DNA of 64,000 bases from Micromonospora trifolii. Its GTDB lineage: Bacteria > Actinomycetota > Actinomycetes > Mycobacteriales > Micromonosporaceae. The stretch is taken from NCBI RefSeq assembly GCF_022229005.1, contig NZ_JAKKFD010000041.1, forward strand, positions 62,001 through 126,000. Reading direction: 5' to 3'. The notes under the pieces were generated by a model. It saw nothing but the letters and a program-made list of their open reading frames with translations. It had not been told where the DNA came from and searched no databases. Positions 42,390-51,148 of the stretch are shown here, in pieces; within the stretch, counting starts at the first letter, position 1, and every line of letters starts with the position of its first letter. Position numbers and translations under genes: made by a program.

Positions 42390-43274
42390 ATGAACATCCG
42401 TAAGAGCCTCGCCGCCGTCGGCGTCGCGCTGGCCGCTACCACCTCGATCCTCAGCGCCGCATCGCCCGCGTCGGCGGCGGCCCGGGACGGGGTCTGCGAC
42501 AGCGGCGAATTCTGCTACTACTACAACAGCGACAACGCGGGATCGATCTCGGACTTCACCGGTTCGCTCGACGACTACGGCACCGAGCAGCCCTCGTGCT
42601 ACGACTTCAAGGGCACTGGCGCTGGCAAGGGCCTGTGCATCAAGAACGAGGCCGCCTCGGTCTGGAACCGCAGCACCAAGACCGTGCGCGTCTACTACAA
42701 CAGCGGCTACGCCGGCTCTTACCAGGACTTCGCCGCCGGCGCGAAAGGCAACCTCAACGCCACGCTGAAGAACAACAACGCCTCGCACCAGTTCTCGCCG
42801 TCGACGCGCACGAACCTGTCGTACGCCCTGTACCAGGCCAGCGGCGGCACTGTCACGTGCGGCTTCGACGGTTACACCACGACGCCCGGCCGGCACGAGG
42901 GCATCGACATCGCCCGCAGCGTCGGCTCGGACGTGCGTGCCCTGGTCTCCGGAACGGTCATCTACGTCGCGCGGGGCACCACCGGCAGCGGCGGCCTTTC
43001 CACGATCTCCGTCTACAACTCCTCGCTCAACAAGTCGGTGATCTACCTGCACACCGCGCCGAGGTCCGGGGTGAGCGTGGGTGACGCCATCAGCAAGGGC
43101 GAGATCATCGCCGACGAGTCGTGGCACGGGGTGTCGTCCAGCTCGGGCGCGCACACCCACGTCGAGGTTCGGGCCGGCCGGCAGACCCACGCGGCCGTCA
43201 GCGTCGGTGACTCCACCCTGGACAACGCCGACCCGACCGCGTTCTGGAACTCCCAGGGCTACAACGAGAAGTAG
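42390..43274 (+). CDS. secreted I36-domain / M23 (LytM) endopeptidase
   Basis: Exported 294-residue protein: signal peptide (1-30), a peptidase-inhibitor-I36-like module (about 31-135; CDSGEFCYYYNS, SISDFTGSLDDYG, VWNRSTKTVRVYYNSGYAGSYQDF), then a LytM metallopeptidase domain (about 145-294). Zinc ligands are His and Asp of GRHEGIDIARS and the HxH of GAHTHVEVRA, all present; it should cut peptidoglycan cross-bridges. The I36 module is of crystallin-like fold and probably targets the enzyme rather than inhibiting it. It is nearly identical to that of the next gene. GAAAGGA precedes the ATG. The mature enzyme looks complete. Confidence 0.85.
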   Translation: MNIRKSLAAVGVALAATTSILSAASPASAAARDGVCDSGEFCYYYNSDNAGSISDFTGSLDDYGTEQPSCYDFKGTGAGKGLCIKNEAASVWNRSTKTVRVYYNSGYAGSYQDFAAGAKGNLNATLKNNNASHQFSPSTRTNLSYALYQASGGTVTCGFDGYTTTPGRHEGIDIARSVGSDVRALVSGTVIYVARGTTGSGGLSTISVYNSSLNKSVIYLHTAPRSGVSVGDAISKGEIIADESWHGVSSSSGAHTHVEVRAGRQTHAAVSVGDSTLDNADPTAFWNSQGYNEK

Positions 43275-43280
43275 GACGCC

Positions 43281-44204
43281 ATGAGTATCCGCAAGGGCCT
43301 CGCCATCGTCGGCGCCGTCCTCGCCATGTCCACCTCGATCCTGAGTGTCGCCTCGCCGGCAGCGGCGGCCACGCGGGACGGCACCTGCGACAGCGGCGAG
43401 TTCTGCTACTACTACAACAGCAACCAGGCGGGCTCGGTCTCCGACTTCACCGACTCACTGGACGACTACGGTACGACCCAACCGACCTGCTACGACTTCA
43501 AGGGCTCGGGCAGCGGCAAGGGCCTGTGCGTTAAGAACAACGCCGCGTCGGTGTGGAACCGCACCGGCAAGACGGTGCGGGTCTACTTCAACAGCAACTT
43601 CGCCGGTGCGACCCAGGACTTCGCGTCCGGCGCGAAGGGTAACCTCAACGCCACGCTGAAGAACAACAACGCCTCGCACGAGGTGCTGAGTGGGCCGACG
43701 GGCTGTAGCACCGACGGCACCAACAGCAAACTGCCGAGCACCATCCTCGTCTACCGGGTCAGTCTCGGCCGGGTCGATCGGGTCGACTTCAAGACGTACG
43801 TCAAGAACGTCCTCCCGAACGAGTGGGTGACGAGCTGGCCGGCCGCCTCGCTGGACTCGGGTGCGATGGCCGTCAAGAGCTACGCCTGGTACTGGGCGCT
43901 GCACTCGACCCGCAAGACGTCCGGCGGACAGTGCTACGACGTCCGGGACGACACCGGCGACCAGGTCTACCGGCCGTCGTCGGCAGTCTCGTCGACGTCC
44001 GCGGCGGTGGACCGGACCTGGTCGGCCCGGATGACCCGCAGCGGCAACATCCTGCGGGCGCACTACTGCGCGACCACGACCGCGTGCGGTGGATGGGTGG
44101 ACGGGGACTGGCTGTCGCAGTACGGCTCGCGTGATCTCGCCAATGAGGGCAAGAACTACCAGGCGATTCTGCGCTACTACTACCGCGACATCGCGCTCTC
44201 CTGA
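43281..44204 (+). CDS. secreted I36-domain / SpoIID-LytB protein
   Basis: Exported 307-residue protein with the same signal peptide and I36-like module as its upstream neighbour (CDSGEFCYYYNS, SDFTDSLDDYGTTQP, KGNLNATLKNNNASHE), then a different catalytic part. This is a SpoIID/LytB domain (about 145-307; GRVDRVDFKTYVKNVLPNEW, SLDSGAMAVKSYAWYWAL, GWVDGDWLSQYGSRDLANEG). SpoIID proteins are lytic transglycosylases that act on denuded glycan in Bacillus; this one would release anhydro-muramyl products. It follows the M23 gene by 6 bases. A 34-base perfect palindrome ends the operon. Confidence 0.82.
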   Translation: MSIRKGLAIVGAVLAMSTSILSVASPAAAATRDGTCDSGEFCYYYNSNQAGSVSDFTDSLDDYGTTQPTCYDFKGSGSGKGLCVKNNAASVWNRTGKTVRVYFNSNFAGATQDFASGAKGNLNATLKNNNASHEVLSGPTGCSTDGTNSKLPSTILVYRVSLGRVDRVDFKTYVKNVLPNEWVTSWPAASLDSGAMAVKSYAWYWALHSTRKTSGGQCYDVRDDTGDQVYRPSSAVSSTSAAVDRTWSARMTRSGNILRAHYCATTTACGGWVDGDWLSQYGSRDLANEGKNYQAILRYYYRDIALS

Positions 44205-44219
44205 GGTAGGGCACCAACA

Positions 44220-44253
44220 GCGCCGCCCGCCGCAGATCTGCGGCGGGCGGCGC
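44220..44253. terminator. perfect 34-bp bidirectional terminator
   Basis: A perfect palindrome centred at 44236/44237 lies between the convergent stops at 44204 and 44274. It separates the wall-hydrolase operon from the muramyl-sugar salvage operon. Confidence 0.85.
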
Positions 44254-44273
44254 GCTCACGGGTACGGCGCCGG

Positions 44274-47147
44274 TTACGCCGGCGGCTCGACCGCCTCGAC
44301 GAGCACCTCGAGCACATGCCGGTACGGCTGGCCGGTGGCCCGACTCATGCCCATCTCGCAGGTGCGGTTGCAGGAGGCGTACGCGTCGTGGTCGCGCTCA
44401 TTGATCTCGGTGGCCTGCGCCGCTGTGGCGCCGGCAGTGACCTCGGGGTGCAGCAGCCCCCGGTCACCGGCGAAGGCGCAGCACCCCCAGCTGTCCGGCA
44501 CGGTGACGGTGTCGGCGACCGCCCCGGCCACCGCGCGCAGGTCGTCGATGCCGCCGAGGTGCACCGTGGAGCAGGTGGGGTGCAGGGCCAGCGAGCCCAG
44601 TCGCCGGGGCTGCGGCAGCGCCGGCAGGAGGTGCTCGGCGGTGAAGGTCACGCTGTCGACGAAGCGCAGCGCGCCGTACCGTGCCCGGTCCTCCTCGGCC
44701 AGCGCGGCGGTCAGCTGCGTCAGGCCGTGGGTGCAGGACGACGCGTCGCACACGACGGGCAGGCGGCCCTCGTCGCTGGCCGCCCAGAGCGCGGCCAGGG
44801 TCCGTTCGGCCATCTCCCGGTGACCGGCGGGGTAGCCCTTGGACTGCCACGGGGTTCCGCAGCACAGACCGGCCGTGCGGTTCGGTACGACGAGCGGCAC
44901 CCCCGCCAGGTCGCACAGACGTAGGAACGCCGCCGCCGAACCGCCGGACGAGCCGTCCTCGGGTGCGAAGAGGCTGCCGACGCAGGCCGCGAAGAACACC
45001 GCCTGGGCGTCCGGTGCGCTGCGGGGGGTGGGCCGGGGCGCACCGGCGCGCGGCATGTCGTCACTCCACAGCGGCACGAGTTCGGTGGCGCCGAGCCCAC
45101 GGATCGCCGTGGTGGCGGCGCGGGTCACCGGCGTCGGTACGGCGTGTGCGGCGGTCAGTCCGACCCGGACGCCGGTCACGGCGGCCTGCCAGTGTCGCGC
45201 CGCAGTGCGGGCGGTGCGCTGGGCGCGAGGGGTGTGCCGCTCGGCGCGTAGCCGTTTCATCGCCGCCCCGGTGTCGATGCCGACGGGGCAGGCGGTGACG
45301 CAGAGGCTGTCGGCGGCGCAGCTGTCCACAGCGGCGTACTCGTAGTCGGCGGTCAGCTCCCGGCGGCGCTCCTCGTCGCCGGCGGCGGTGGCGAGGGCGA
45401 TCTGCCGTTGCAGGACGATGCGCTGCCGGGGGGTGGTGGTGACGTCGGCGGTGGGGCAGACCGGCTCGCAGTAGCCACACTCGACGCAGGCGTCCAGCTC
45501 GGGGTCGACAGTCGGGACGGCCTTGAGCTGCCGCAGGTGCACTGTCGGGTCGTCGTTGAGCAGCACACCGGGGTTGAGCAGGCCGCTCGGGTCGCACAAC
45601 CGCTTGAGTTCGCGCATCACGTCGTACAGCTCGTCGCCGTACTGCCGGCGGACGAAGGGGGCCATGGCCCGGCCGGTGCCGTGCTCCGCCTTGAGAGTTC
45701 CCCCCTCGGCCAGCACCAGGTCGACCATGTCGTCGGTGAACCGGGCGTAGCGGTCGATCTCGGCTGGTGTGTCGAAGGACTGGGTCAGCATGAAGTGCAG
45801 GTTGCCGTCGCGGGCGTGTCCGAAGATCACCGCGTCCGGGTAGCCGTGCCTGTCGAACAGGCGGATCAGCCCGTCGCAGGTGCCGGTCAGGCGTGGCATC
45901 GGCACCGCGACGTCCTCCAGCAGGGCCGTGGTGCCGGGCGGGCGGGCCCCGGCGACGGCGGTGTAGAGGCCCTTGCGCAGGTGCCAGAGGTTGGCCCGTT
46001 CGCGCGGGTCGCGGGTCAACTCGGTGCCGGTGACGGCTGGCAGCCGGTCGAGCACGGGCCGGGCGTCGGCCAGCGTCGCGGCCAACTCCTCCGCGCTGTC
46101 CTCGGCGAACTCCACAAGCAGCGCGGCGTGGCCGGTGACCGTCAACCCGCGCAGGGCCGGGCTAGCACCCGGGTCGCGCTTGCTGACCCGCAGCGCGGCC
46201 GCGTCGAGCAGTTCGGCGGTGCGGGCGCCGGCGGCGAGCAGGGCCGGCAGTGCGTCGGTGGCGTCGGTGAGACCGGGCAGGATCAGCAGGCCGGTGGCGG
46301 CGTGGTCGTGGATCTCGACGGTACGGAAGACGGCCTCGGCCACGAAGCCGAGCGTGCCCTCGCTGCCGATCATCAGGTGGGCGAGCATCTCGACCGGTGT
46401 GCTGTGGTCGAGCAGCGAGTTCAGCCCGTACCCCATGGTGTTCTTCATCGCGAACAGCCGCTCGATGGTGGCGCGCGACCCCGGCGTCGCGCGCACCCGG
46501 TCGCGCAGGCGCAGCAGCCCGGCGTGCAGTTCGGGCTCGTCGGCCCGCAGCCGGTCGTCGGCGTCGCGGGCGCCGGAGTCGACGACGGTGCCGGACGGAA
46601 GCACGAAGCGCAGCGACTCCATGGTGCGGTACGCGTTGTCGGTGGTGCCGCAGGTCATTCCGCTGGAATTGTTTGCCACCATGCCGCCCACGGTGCAGGC
46701 GGCCTCGCTGGCCGGGTCCGGGCCGAGCCGGCGTCGGTAGCGGGCCAGCCGGGCGTTGGCCTGCCGGATCGTCAGGCCCGGCTGGAGCCGGATGCGCCGG
46801 CCGTCGTCGAGGACCTCGGCGTGCCGCCAGTCGGTGCGGACGTCGACCAGCACGCCCGCGCCGCCGGCCTGCCCGGCGAGGCTGGTGCCGCCGCCGCGCA
46901 GGGTCAGCGGCACGCCGGCCTCCCGGGCGCCGGCCATCAACGCCCCCACCTCGGCGGCCGAGGCGGCGCGAACCACTGCCTGCGGCTCGAACAGGTACGG
47001 CGAGGCGTCGTGCGCCGCCGCCAGCCTCCGGGGCAGCTCGGCGCTGGCCCGGCTCGGATCATCGAGGCGCGAGCGCAGCAGCTCGGCGACCGCGCGGGCG
47101 CGAGCGCCGGCCGCTGTCGGCGGCGGCACGGGTACGAGGGGTCTCAT
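44274..47147 (-). CDS. FAD-linked / Fe-S oxidoreductase, D-lactate dehydrogenase type
   Basis: A 957-residue fusion. The FAD-binding PCMH domain (about 45-215; LRGGGTSLAGQAGG, MVANNSSGMTCGTTDNAYR) and FAD-linked oxidase C-terminal domain (about 250-510; GHARDGNLHFMLTQ, EHGTGRAMAPFV) are those of D-lactate/glycolate dehydrogenases. Two 4Fe-4S clusters follow (CVECGYCEPVCP about 553-564; CAADSLCVTACP), then CCG domains (CCGTPWQSKG, GCCAFAGDRG). It likely oxidises D-lactate at the membrane and passes electrons to quinone or another acceptor. Last gene of the operon, 24 bases after anmK; D-lactate is what MurQ, encoded divergently, would release. Confidence 0.85.
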   Translation of the reverse strand: MRPLVPVPPPTAAGARARAVAELLRSRLDDPSRASAELPRRLAAAHDASPYLFEPQAVVRAASAAEVGALMAGAREAGVPLTLRGGGTSLAGQAGGAGVLVDVRTDWRHAEVLDDGRRIRLQPGLTIRQANARLARYRRRLGPDPASEAACTVGGMVANNSSGMTCGTTDNAYRTMESLRFVLPSGTVVDSGARDADDRLRADEPELHAGLLRLRDRVRATPGSRATIERLFAMKNTMGYGLNSLLDHSTPVEMLAHLMIGSEGTLGFVAEAVFRTVEIHDHAATGLLILPGLTDATDALPALLAAGARTAELLDAAALRVSKRDPGASPALRGLTVTGHAALLVEFAEDSAEELAATLADARPVLDRLPAVTGTELTRDPRERANLWHLRKGLYTAVAGARPPGTTALLEDVAVPMPRLTGTCDGLIRLFDRHGYPDAVIFGHARDGNLHFMLTQSFDTPAEIDRYARFTDDMVDLVLAEGGTLKAEHGTGRAMAPFVRRQYGDELYDVMRELKRLCDPSGLLNPGVLLNDDPTVHLRQLKAVPTVDPELDACVECGYCEPVCPTADVTTTPRQRIVLQRQIALATAAGDEERRRELTADYEYAAVDSCAADSLCVTACPVGIDTGAAMKRLRAERHTPRAQRTARTAARHWQAAVTGVRVGLTAAHAVPTPVTRAATTAIRGLGATELVPLWSDDMPRAGAPRPTPRSAPDAQAVFFAACVGSLFAPEDGSSGGSAAAFLRLCDLAGVPLVVPNRTAGLCCGTPWQSKGYPAGHREMAERTLAALWAASDEGRLPVVCDASSCTHGLTQLTAALAEEDRARYGALRFVDSVTFTAEHLLPALPQPRRLGSLALHPTCSTVHLGGIDDLRAVAGAVADTVTVPDSWGCCAFAGDRGLLHPEVTAGATAAQATEINERDHDAYASCNRTCEMGMSRATGQPYRHVLEVLVEAVEPPA

Positions 47148-47171
47148 CGGCGGATCCTCCCGGGAGTGTGG

Positions 47172-48368
47172 TCAGCCGGCCACCGGCGGCACGGCGGGAC
47201 GGCCGGCGATCAGCAGTCGGCGGGGAGCGGTGCTGGCCGGGGCCGGCAGCCGCAGCGGCTGCCGGCCGGGGGTGATGCTGCCGAGCACCGAGGCGTGCCG
47301 CGCGCCGGTGCCCGAGCGCAGGGTGCCCGGCAGCGCGTGCACTGTCAGGTAGCCCAGCAGCGCGAAGGCCAGCGCCTCCTTGGCGTCCGACGCGATGCCC
47401 AGGTCGTCGCTGGACGACAGCTCGACACCGGGTAGCTCGTCGGCGATCATGCGCATCAGCGTCGGGTTGTGTGCGCCGCCGCCGGAGACGACGAGGCGGG
47501 TGACGCCGTGGTCGCGGCAGGCGCCGGCCACAGTGACCGCCGTCAGCCGGGTGAGCGTGGCCAACACGTCCTGTGGGTCCGGCGTGGGCGCGTCGGCGAG
47601 GGCGGCGAGCAGGTAGGGCAGATGGAACAGCTCTTTCCCGGTGCTCTTCGGGCCGGGCAGCCGGTAGTACGGCTCGTCGAGCAGCCGCCGCAACAGCTCC
47701 GGGTTCACCTGCCCGGCGGCCGCCCCGCGCCCGTCCCGGTCGTACTCCTCGGCGCCCCCGCTGAAGTGGCGGGCGGCGGCGTCGAGGAGCGCGTTCGCCG
47801 GACCGGTGTCGAAGGCGAGCGGGTCCACCCCCGGCGCGACGACTGTGATGTTGGCGATGCCACCCAGGTTCAGCGCGGCCGGAACACCGGGCAGACCACC
47901 CAGCAGCAGTGCGTCGAAGAGGGCGACCAGGGGAGCGCCCTGGCCGCCGGCGGCCACGTCGCGGCTGCGCAGGTCGGCCACGACCGGGAGACCGGTGGCC
48001 TCCGCTATCCAGGCCGGCTGGCCCAGTTGGAGAGTGCCCCGAACCGTGCCGTCCTCCACCCAGTGGTGCATGGTCTGCCCGTGCGAGACGACCAGGTCGG
48101 CATCGCCGTCGCACAGCTCGGCGAGGGCCCGCACGCCGGCCTCGGCGAAGGCCTGCCCGATGCCGGTGTCCAGCACGCAGATCGCCTCGGTGGTGGTCGC
48201 CGCGGGCGGCAGGGCGGCGGCGATCTGCGTGCGCAACTCGTCGGAGTACGGGTGGCTGAGCCGGCCCAGCGGCCGCATCCGCACCGTGTCGCCGCTCAGC
48301 TCTAACTCGGCCGCGGCGGCTTCGATGCCGTCGTAGGAGGTTCCGGACATCAGGCCGATCACGCGCAT
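47172..48368 (-). CDS. anmK: anhydro-N-acetylmuramic acid kinase
   Basis: A 398-residue kinase converting 1,6-anhydro-MurNAc to MurNAc-6-phosphate with ring opening. The phosphate loop is GLMSGTSYDGIEAAAAELE (usually GTSxDGID; here Glu replaces the second Asp). SHGQTMHHW, ALNLGGIANITV and DTGPANALLDA are the hallmark blocks, and VVSGGGAHNPTLM is the C-terminal nucleotide-binding motif. Length is normal for AnmK. ATG 48368 follows AAGGAGG by 5 bases; an open frame continues upstream but lies over the symporter gene. Twelve bases after the symporter gene and 24 before the oxidoreductase: one operon for muramyl sugar recycling. Confidence 0.92.
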   Translation of the reverse strand: MRVIGLMSGTSYDGIEAAAAELELSGDTVRMRPLGRLSHPYSDELRTQIAAALPPAATTTEAICVLDTGIGQAFAEAGVRALAELCDGDADLVVSHGQTMHHWVEDGTVRGTLQLGQPAWIAEATGLPVVADLRSRDVAAGGQGAPLVALFDALLLGGLPGVPAALNLGGIANITVVAPGVDPLAFDTGPANALLDAAARHFSGGAEEYDRDGRGAAAGQVNPELLRRLLDEPYYRLPGPKSTGKELFHLPYLLAALADAPTPDPQDVLATLTRLTAVTVAGACRDHGVTRLVVSGGGAHNPTLMRMIADELPGVELSSSDDLGIASDAKEALAFALLGYLTVHALPGTLRSGTGARHASVLGSITPGRQPLRLPAPASTAPRRLLIAGRPAVPPVAG

Positions 48369-48379
48369 CACGTCCTCCT

Positions 48380-49945
48380 TTACGCCCGGCCGGCGGGCGC
48401 TGCCGCTGCGTCGTCGTCGACCTCGTCGCGACGCCCATGGTCGTACGGCGTCTCCGGGGCCGGGTGGAACCGGCTGGACACCGCGCCGACGACCAGGGTG
48501 ATCAGGACGCCGATCGGGACCAGCCACTGCGCGGCGATGGCGGTGGCGGTGGTCGTCCCGGCCGTCGTCACATCGATCTTGACGTAGCGGACGATGTAGG
48601 TCATCACCGCCACGGTGACCAGGAAGGCGATCACCGCGTCGACCTGGTTGGCCCGCTTGACGAGGCGGCCGAGCAGGAACGCACCGAGCAGGGCCCCGTA
48701 GGTGTAGCCGGCGATGGTCAGACCGGTCAGGTAGACGTTTCCGGTGCTGGAGCTGAACGCGCAGGCGAAGATCGCCATCAGCACCGCCCAGACCAGGGTC
48801 ATCACCCGGGCGAGGCGGAGCATCGCGTCGTCGGACGGGACCTTGCGGAAGAAGCTGTGGATGAAGTCGGCGACCGTGGAGTTCGACATCGAGTTCAGCG
48901 CGGAGGACAGCGAGCCCATCGCGGCGCCGAGGATGCCGGCCACCAGCAGACCCGAGATGCCCACCGGCAGGGCGTGCAGGATGAAGCTCGGGTAGAGGTT
49001 GTCGCTGCTCGCCAGGCCGAGTTCCTTGAAGGTCTGACCCTTGTTGTACGACCACAGCAGCGCGCCGACCAGGGAGAACGCCGCGAACTGGATCACCACG
49101 AAGATGCCCGAGGAGATCATCGCCTTCTGCCCCTCGCGCAGCGTGCGGGTGGACAGGATGCGCTGCACGATCAGCTGGTCCGACCCGTGGCTGGCCATCG
49201 CGAAGATCGCGCCACCGATGATCGCTGTCGGCAGGGCGAACGGGCTGGTGAGCACGTGCGAGAGCGCGAAGTTGGTGTCGAAGAGCTGGAACTTGCCGGC
49301 GTCCAGCGCCTGCGAGTAGCCGTCGAAGCCGACGGCGTGGCTGAGCACCGCGATGGCCAGGATCGCCCCGCCCAGGTACAGCCCCATCTGGATGGCGTCG
49401 GTCCAGATGACCGCCTTGATGCCACCGAGGTAGGTGTAGACCACTGTGATGAGCGTCAGGACGACGATGATGGCCTGGTAGCCGACATTCAGCCCGAACT
49501 CGTCGAGAAGAAGCTTGATGGGGATGGCCGAGGCGAACAGCCGTACACCCTCGGCGAGTAGGCGGGTGAAGACGAACGTCACCGACGCCAGGCCCTGAAG
49601 TTTCAGGCCGAACCGCTCACCGAGGTACTGGTAGGCGCTGACGAACCCACCCCGCTTGTAGAGCGGGATGAGCACAGCGGCCACGACGACCCGACCGATG
49701 ACGTAGCCCAGGGCCAGCTCGACGTTGCCGAAGCCCTGACCGCTGTAGGCGCCTCCGGGAACACTGATCACGGTCAGGACGCTGGTCTCAGTGGCGACCA
49801 CGGAGAACGAGACGGTCCACCACGGCAGGCGGCCCTCGCCCACGAAGTAGTCCTTGGCGGACTTCTGTTTACCGGACAGACGTAGGCCGACGTAGGCGAT
49901 CACCACGAGGTACAGCACGATCACGACGAGGTCGAGTTGACGCAC
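48380..49945 (-). CDS. sodium:solute symporter (SSS family)
   Basis: A 521-residue integral membrane protein with about 13 helices and the SSS signatures: KSAKDYFVGEGRLPWWTVSFS, ATETSVLTVISVPGGAYSGQG, YTYLGGIKAVIWTDAIQMGLY, GAAMGSLSSALNSMSNSTVADF. It couples Na+ influx to uptake of a small organic solute. Because it heads an operon with anmK and lies divergent to murQ, the solute is probably a muramyl sugar (MurNAc or anhydro-MurNAc) or muropeptide, which would be unusual for SSS. GTG 49945 is preferred because GGGAG lies 6 bases upstream; the frame also opens at 49972. Confidence 0.85.
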   Translation of the reverse strand: MRQLDLVVIVLYLVVIAYVGLRLSGKQKSAKDYFVGEGRLPWWTVSFSVVATETSVLTVISVPGGAYSGQGFGNVELALGYVIGRVVVAAVLIPLYKRGGFVSAYQYLGERFGLKLQGLASVTFVFTRLLAEGVRLFASAIPIKLLLDEFGLNVGYQAIIVVLTLITVVYTYLGGIKAVIWTDAIQMGLYLGGAILAIAVLSHAVGFDGYSQALDAGKFQLFDTNFALSHVLTSPFALPTAIIGGAIFAMASHGSDQLIVQRILSTRTLREGQKAMISSGIFVVIQFAAFSLVGALLWSYNKGQTFKELGLASSDNLYPSFILHALPVGISGLLVAGILGAAMGSLSSALNSMSNSTVADFIHSFFRKVPSDDAMLRLARVMTLVWAVLMAIFACAFSSSTGNVYLTGLTIAGYTYGALLGAFLLGRLVKRANQVDAVIAFLVTVAVMTYIVRYVKIDVTTAGTTTATAIAAQWLVPIGVLITLVVGAVSSRFHPAPETPYDHGRRDEVDDDAAAAPAGRA

Positions 49946-50197
49946 GGCTCGCTCCCAACCAGCGGTTGTCAATAAGTGACGTTGACTGAGCCTAGCGCGA
50001 AACTTTTTGCCACCGCCCGTCCGGGCTGGTTACGCTGTGGTTTCAGCCTGCTGATACGGGGACTGCTCGCAGCTGCGCCCTCGGCCTGGCCGCGACGGCG
50101 GGTCGCGAGGACGCACTCGACGGCGAGCCGCCGGGCGACCGGAGGACCTCTCCCCGCCGGCCGGCGACTGCACACCAGCGAGAGGAACGAGCACCCC
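49946..50197. promoter_or_regulatory. divergent promoter region, symporter-anmK operon versus murQ
   Basis: The 252-base gap has a dyad GTCAA-(9)-TTGAC around 49969-49987 and an AT-richer CGAAACTTTTTGCC segment near 49998, rare in this GC-rich DNA. They are probable promoter/operator elements shared by both transcripts. No RpiR-type MurR gene is adjacent. Confidence 0.4.
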
Positions 50198-51091
50198 GTG
50201 GACCTCAGCACCCTCGGCACCGAGACCCGCAACGACAAGACCGGCGACCTCGACCGGATGTCTCCCACCGAGTTGCTTCTCGCGATGAACGACGAGGACC
50301 AGACCGTCGCCGACGCCGTCCGCCGGGCCGTGCCGGACATCGCCGCCGCCGTCGACGTCATAGTGGCATCGCTCCGGCAGGGCGGACGGTTGATCTACCT
50401 CGGCGCGGGCACCAGCGGCCGGATCGGCATGCTCGACGCCGTCGAGATCCCACCCACCTTCGGTACGACGCCCGAGCGGGTCATCGGTCTGCTCGCCGGC
50501 GGGGCACGAGCCTTCGGTGTCGCCGTCGAGGGCGCTGAGGACGACCCGACCCGCGCCGTCGCCGACCTCGACGGCGTCGGCCTGACCGCCCGCGACACGG
50601 TGGTCGGGCTCGCCGCCAGCGGTCGTACCCCGTACGTGGTCGGTGGCTTGGATCACGCCCGCGCGCTCGGCGCGGCGACAGTCTCGGTGGCCTGCAACAC
50701 CGACGCGGTGACCAGCCGCCACGCCGACGTCGCCATCGAGGTGCCCACCGGCCCCGAGGTGCTCACCGGCTCCACCCGGCTCAAGGCAGGCACCGCCGAG
50801 AAGCTGGTCTGCAACATGCTCTCCACCGCCACGATGGCCCGGCTCGGCAAGGTCTACGGCAACCTGATGGTGGACATGAACGCCACAAACGAGAAGCTCG
50901 TCGACCGGGCGCGCCGGATCGTCGCCGAGGCCGCCGACACCGACCTCGACACGGCCGCGCGGGCGCTCGCGGCGGCGCACGGGCATGCCAAGACGGCCAT
51001 CGTGCTGCTGTTGGCGAACTGCACCGCCGAGGAGGCCGCGGCCCGGCTGCGCGCCGCTGACGACGACGTCCGGGCGGCCGTCGCGGCCTGA
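50198..51091 (+). CDS. murQ: N-acetylmuramic acid 6-phosphate etherase
   Basis: A 297-residue SIS-domain lyase that cleaves the lactyl ether of MurNAc-6-phosphate to GlcNAc-6-phosphate and D-lactate. LIYLGAGTSGRIGMLDAVE is the sugar-phosphate site and contains the conserved GTSGR; IPPTFGTTPERVIGLLAGG follows; STRLKAGTAEKLVCNMLST and YGNLMVDMNATNEKL are diagnostic of MurQ. Length is normal. The start is GTG 50198 with AGAGGA about 11 bases upstream; the frame is open from 49976, but that part covers the promoter. Divergent from the symporter-anmK-oxidoreductase operon, with which it completes salvage of anhydro-MurNAc. Confidence 0.92.
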   Translation: MDLSTLGTETRNDKTGDLDRMSPTELLLAMNDEDQTVADAVRRAVPDIAAAVDVIVASLRQGGRLIYLGAGTSGRIGMLDAVEIPPTFGTTPERVIGLLAGGARAFGVAVEGAEDDPTRAVADLDGVGLTARDTVVGLAASGRTPYVVGGLDHARALGAATVSVACNTDAVTSRHADVAIEVPTGPEVLTGSTRLKAGTAEKLVCNMLSTATMARLGKVYGNLMVDMNATNEKLVDRARRIVAEAADTDLDTAARALAAAHGHAKTAIVLLLANCTAEEAAARLRAADDDVRAAVAA

Positions 51092-51104
51092 CCCCATCAG
51101 CTCG

Positions 51105-51144
51105 ACGAAGCGCCCCGTCCATTGCGGCGGACGGGGCGCTTCGT
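51105..51144. terminator. bidirectional terminator after murQ
   Basis: A perfect 16-bp stem (51105-51120 with 51129-51144) and an 8-base loop lie between the murQ stop at 51091 and the convergent stop at 51149. Confidence 0.8.
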
Positions 51145-51148
51145 GGTG

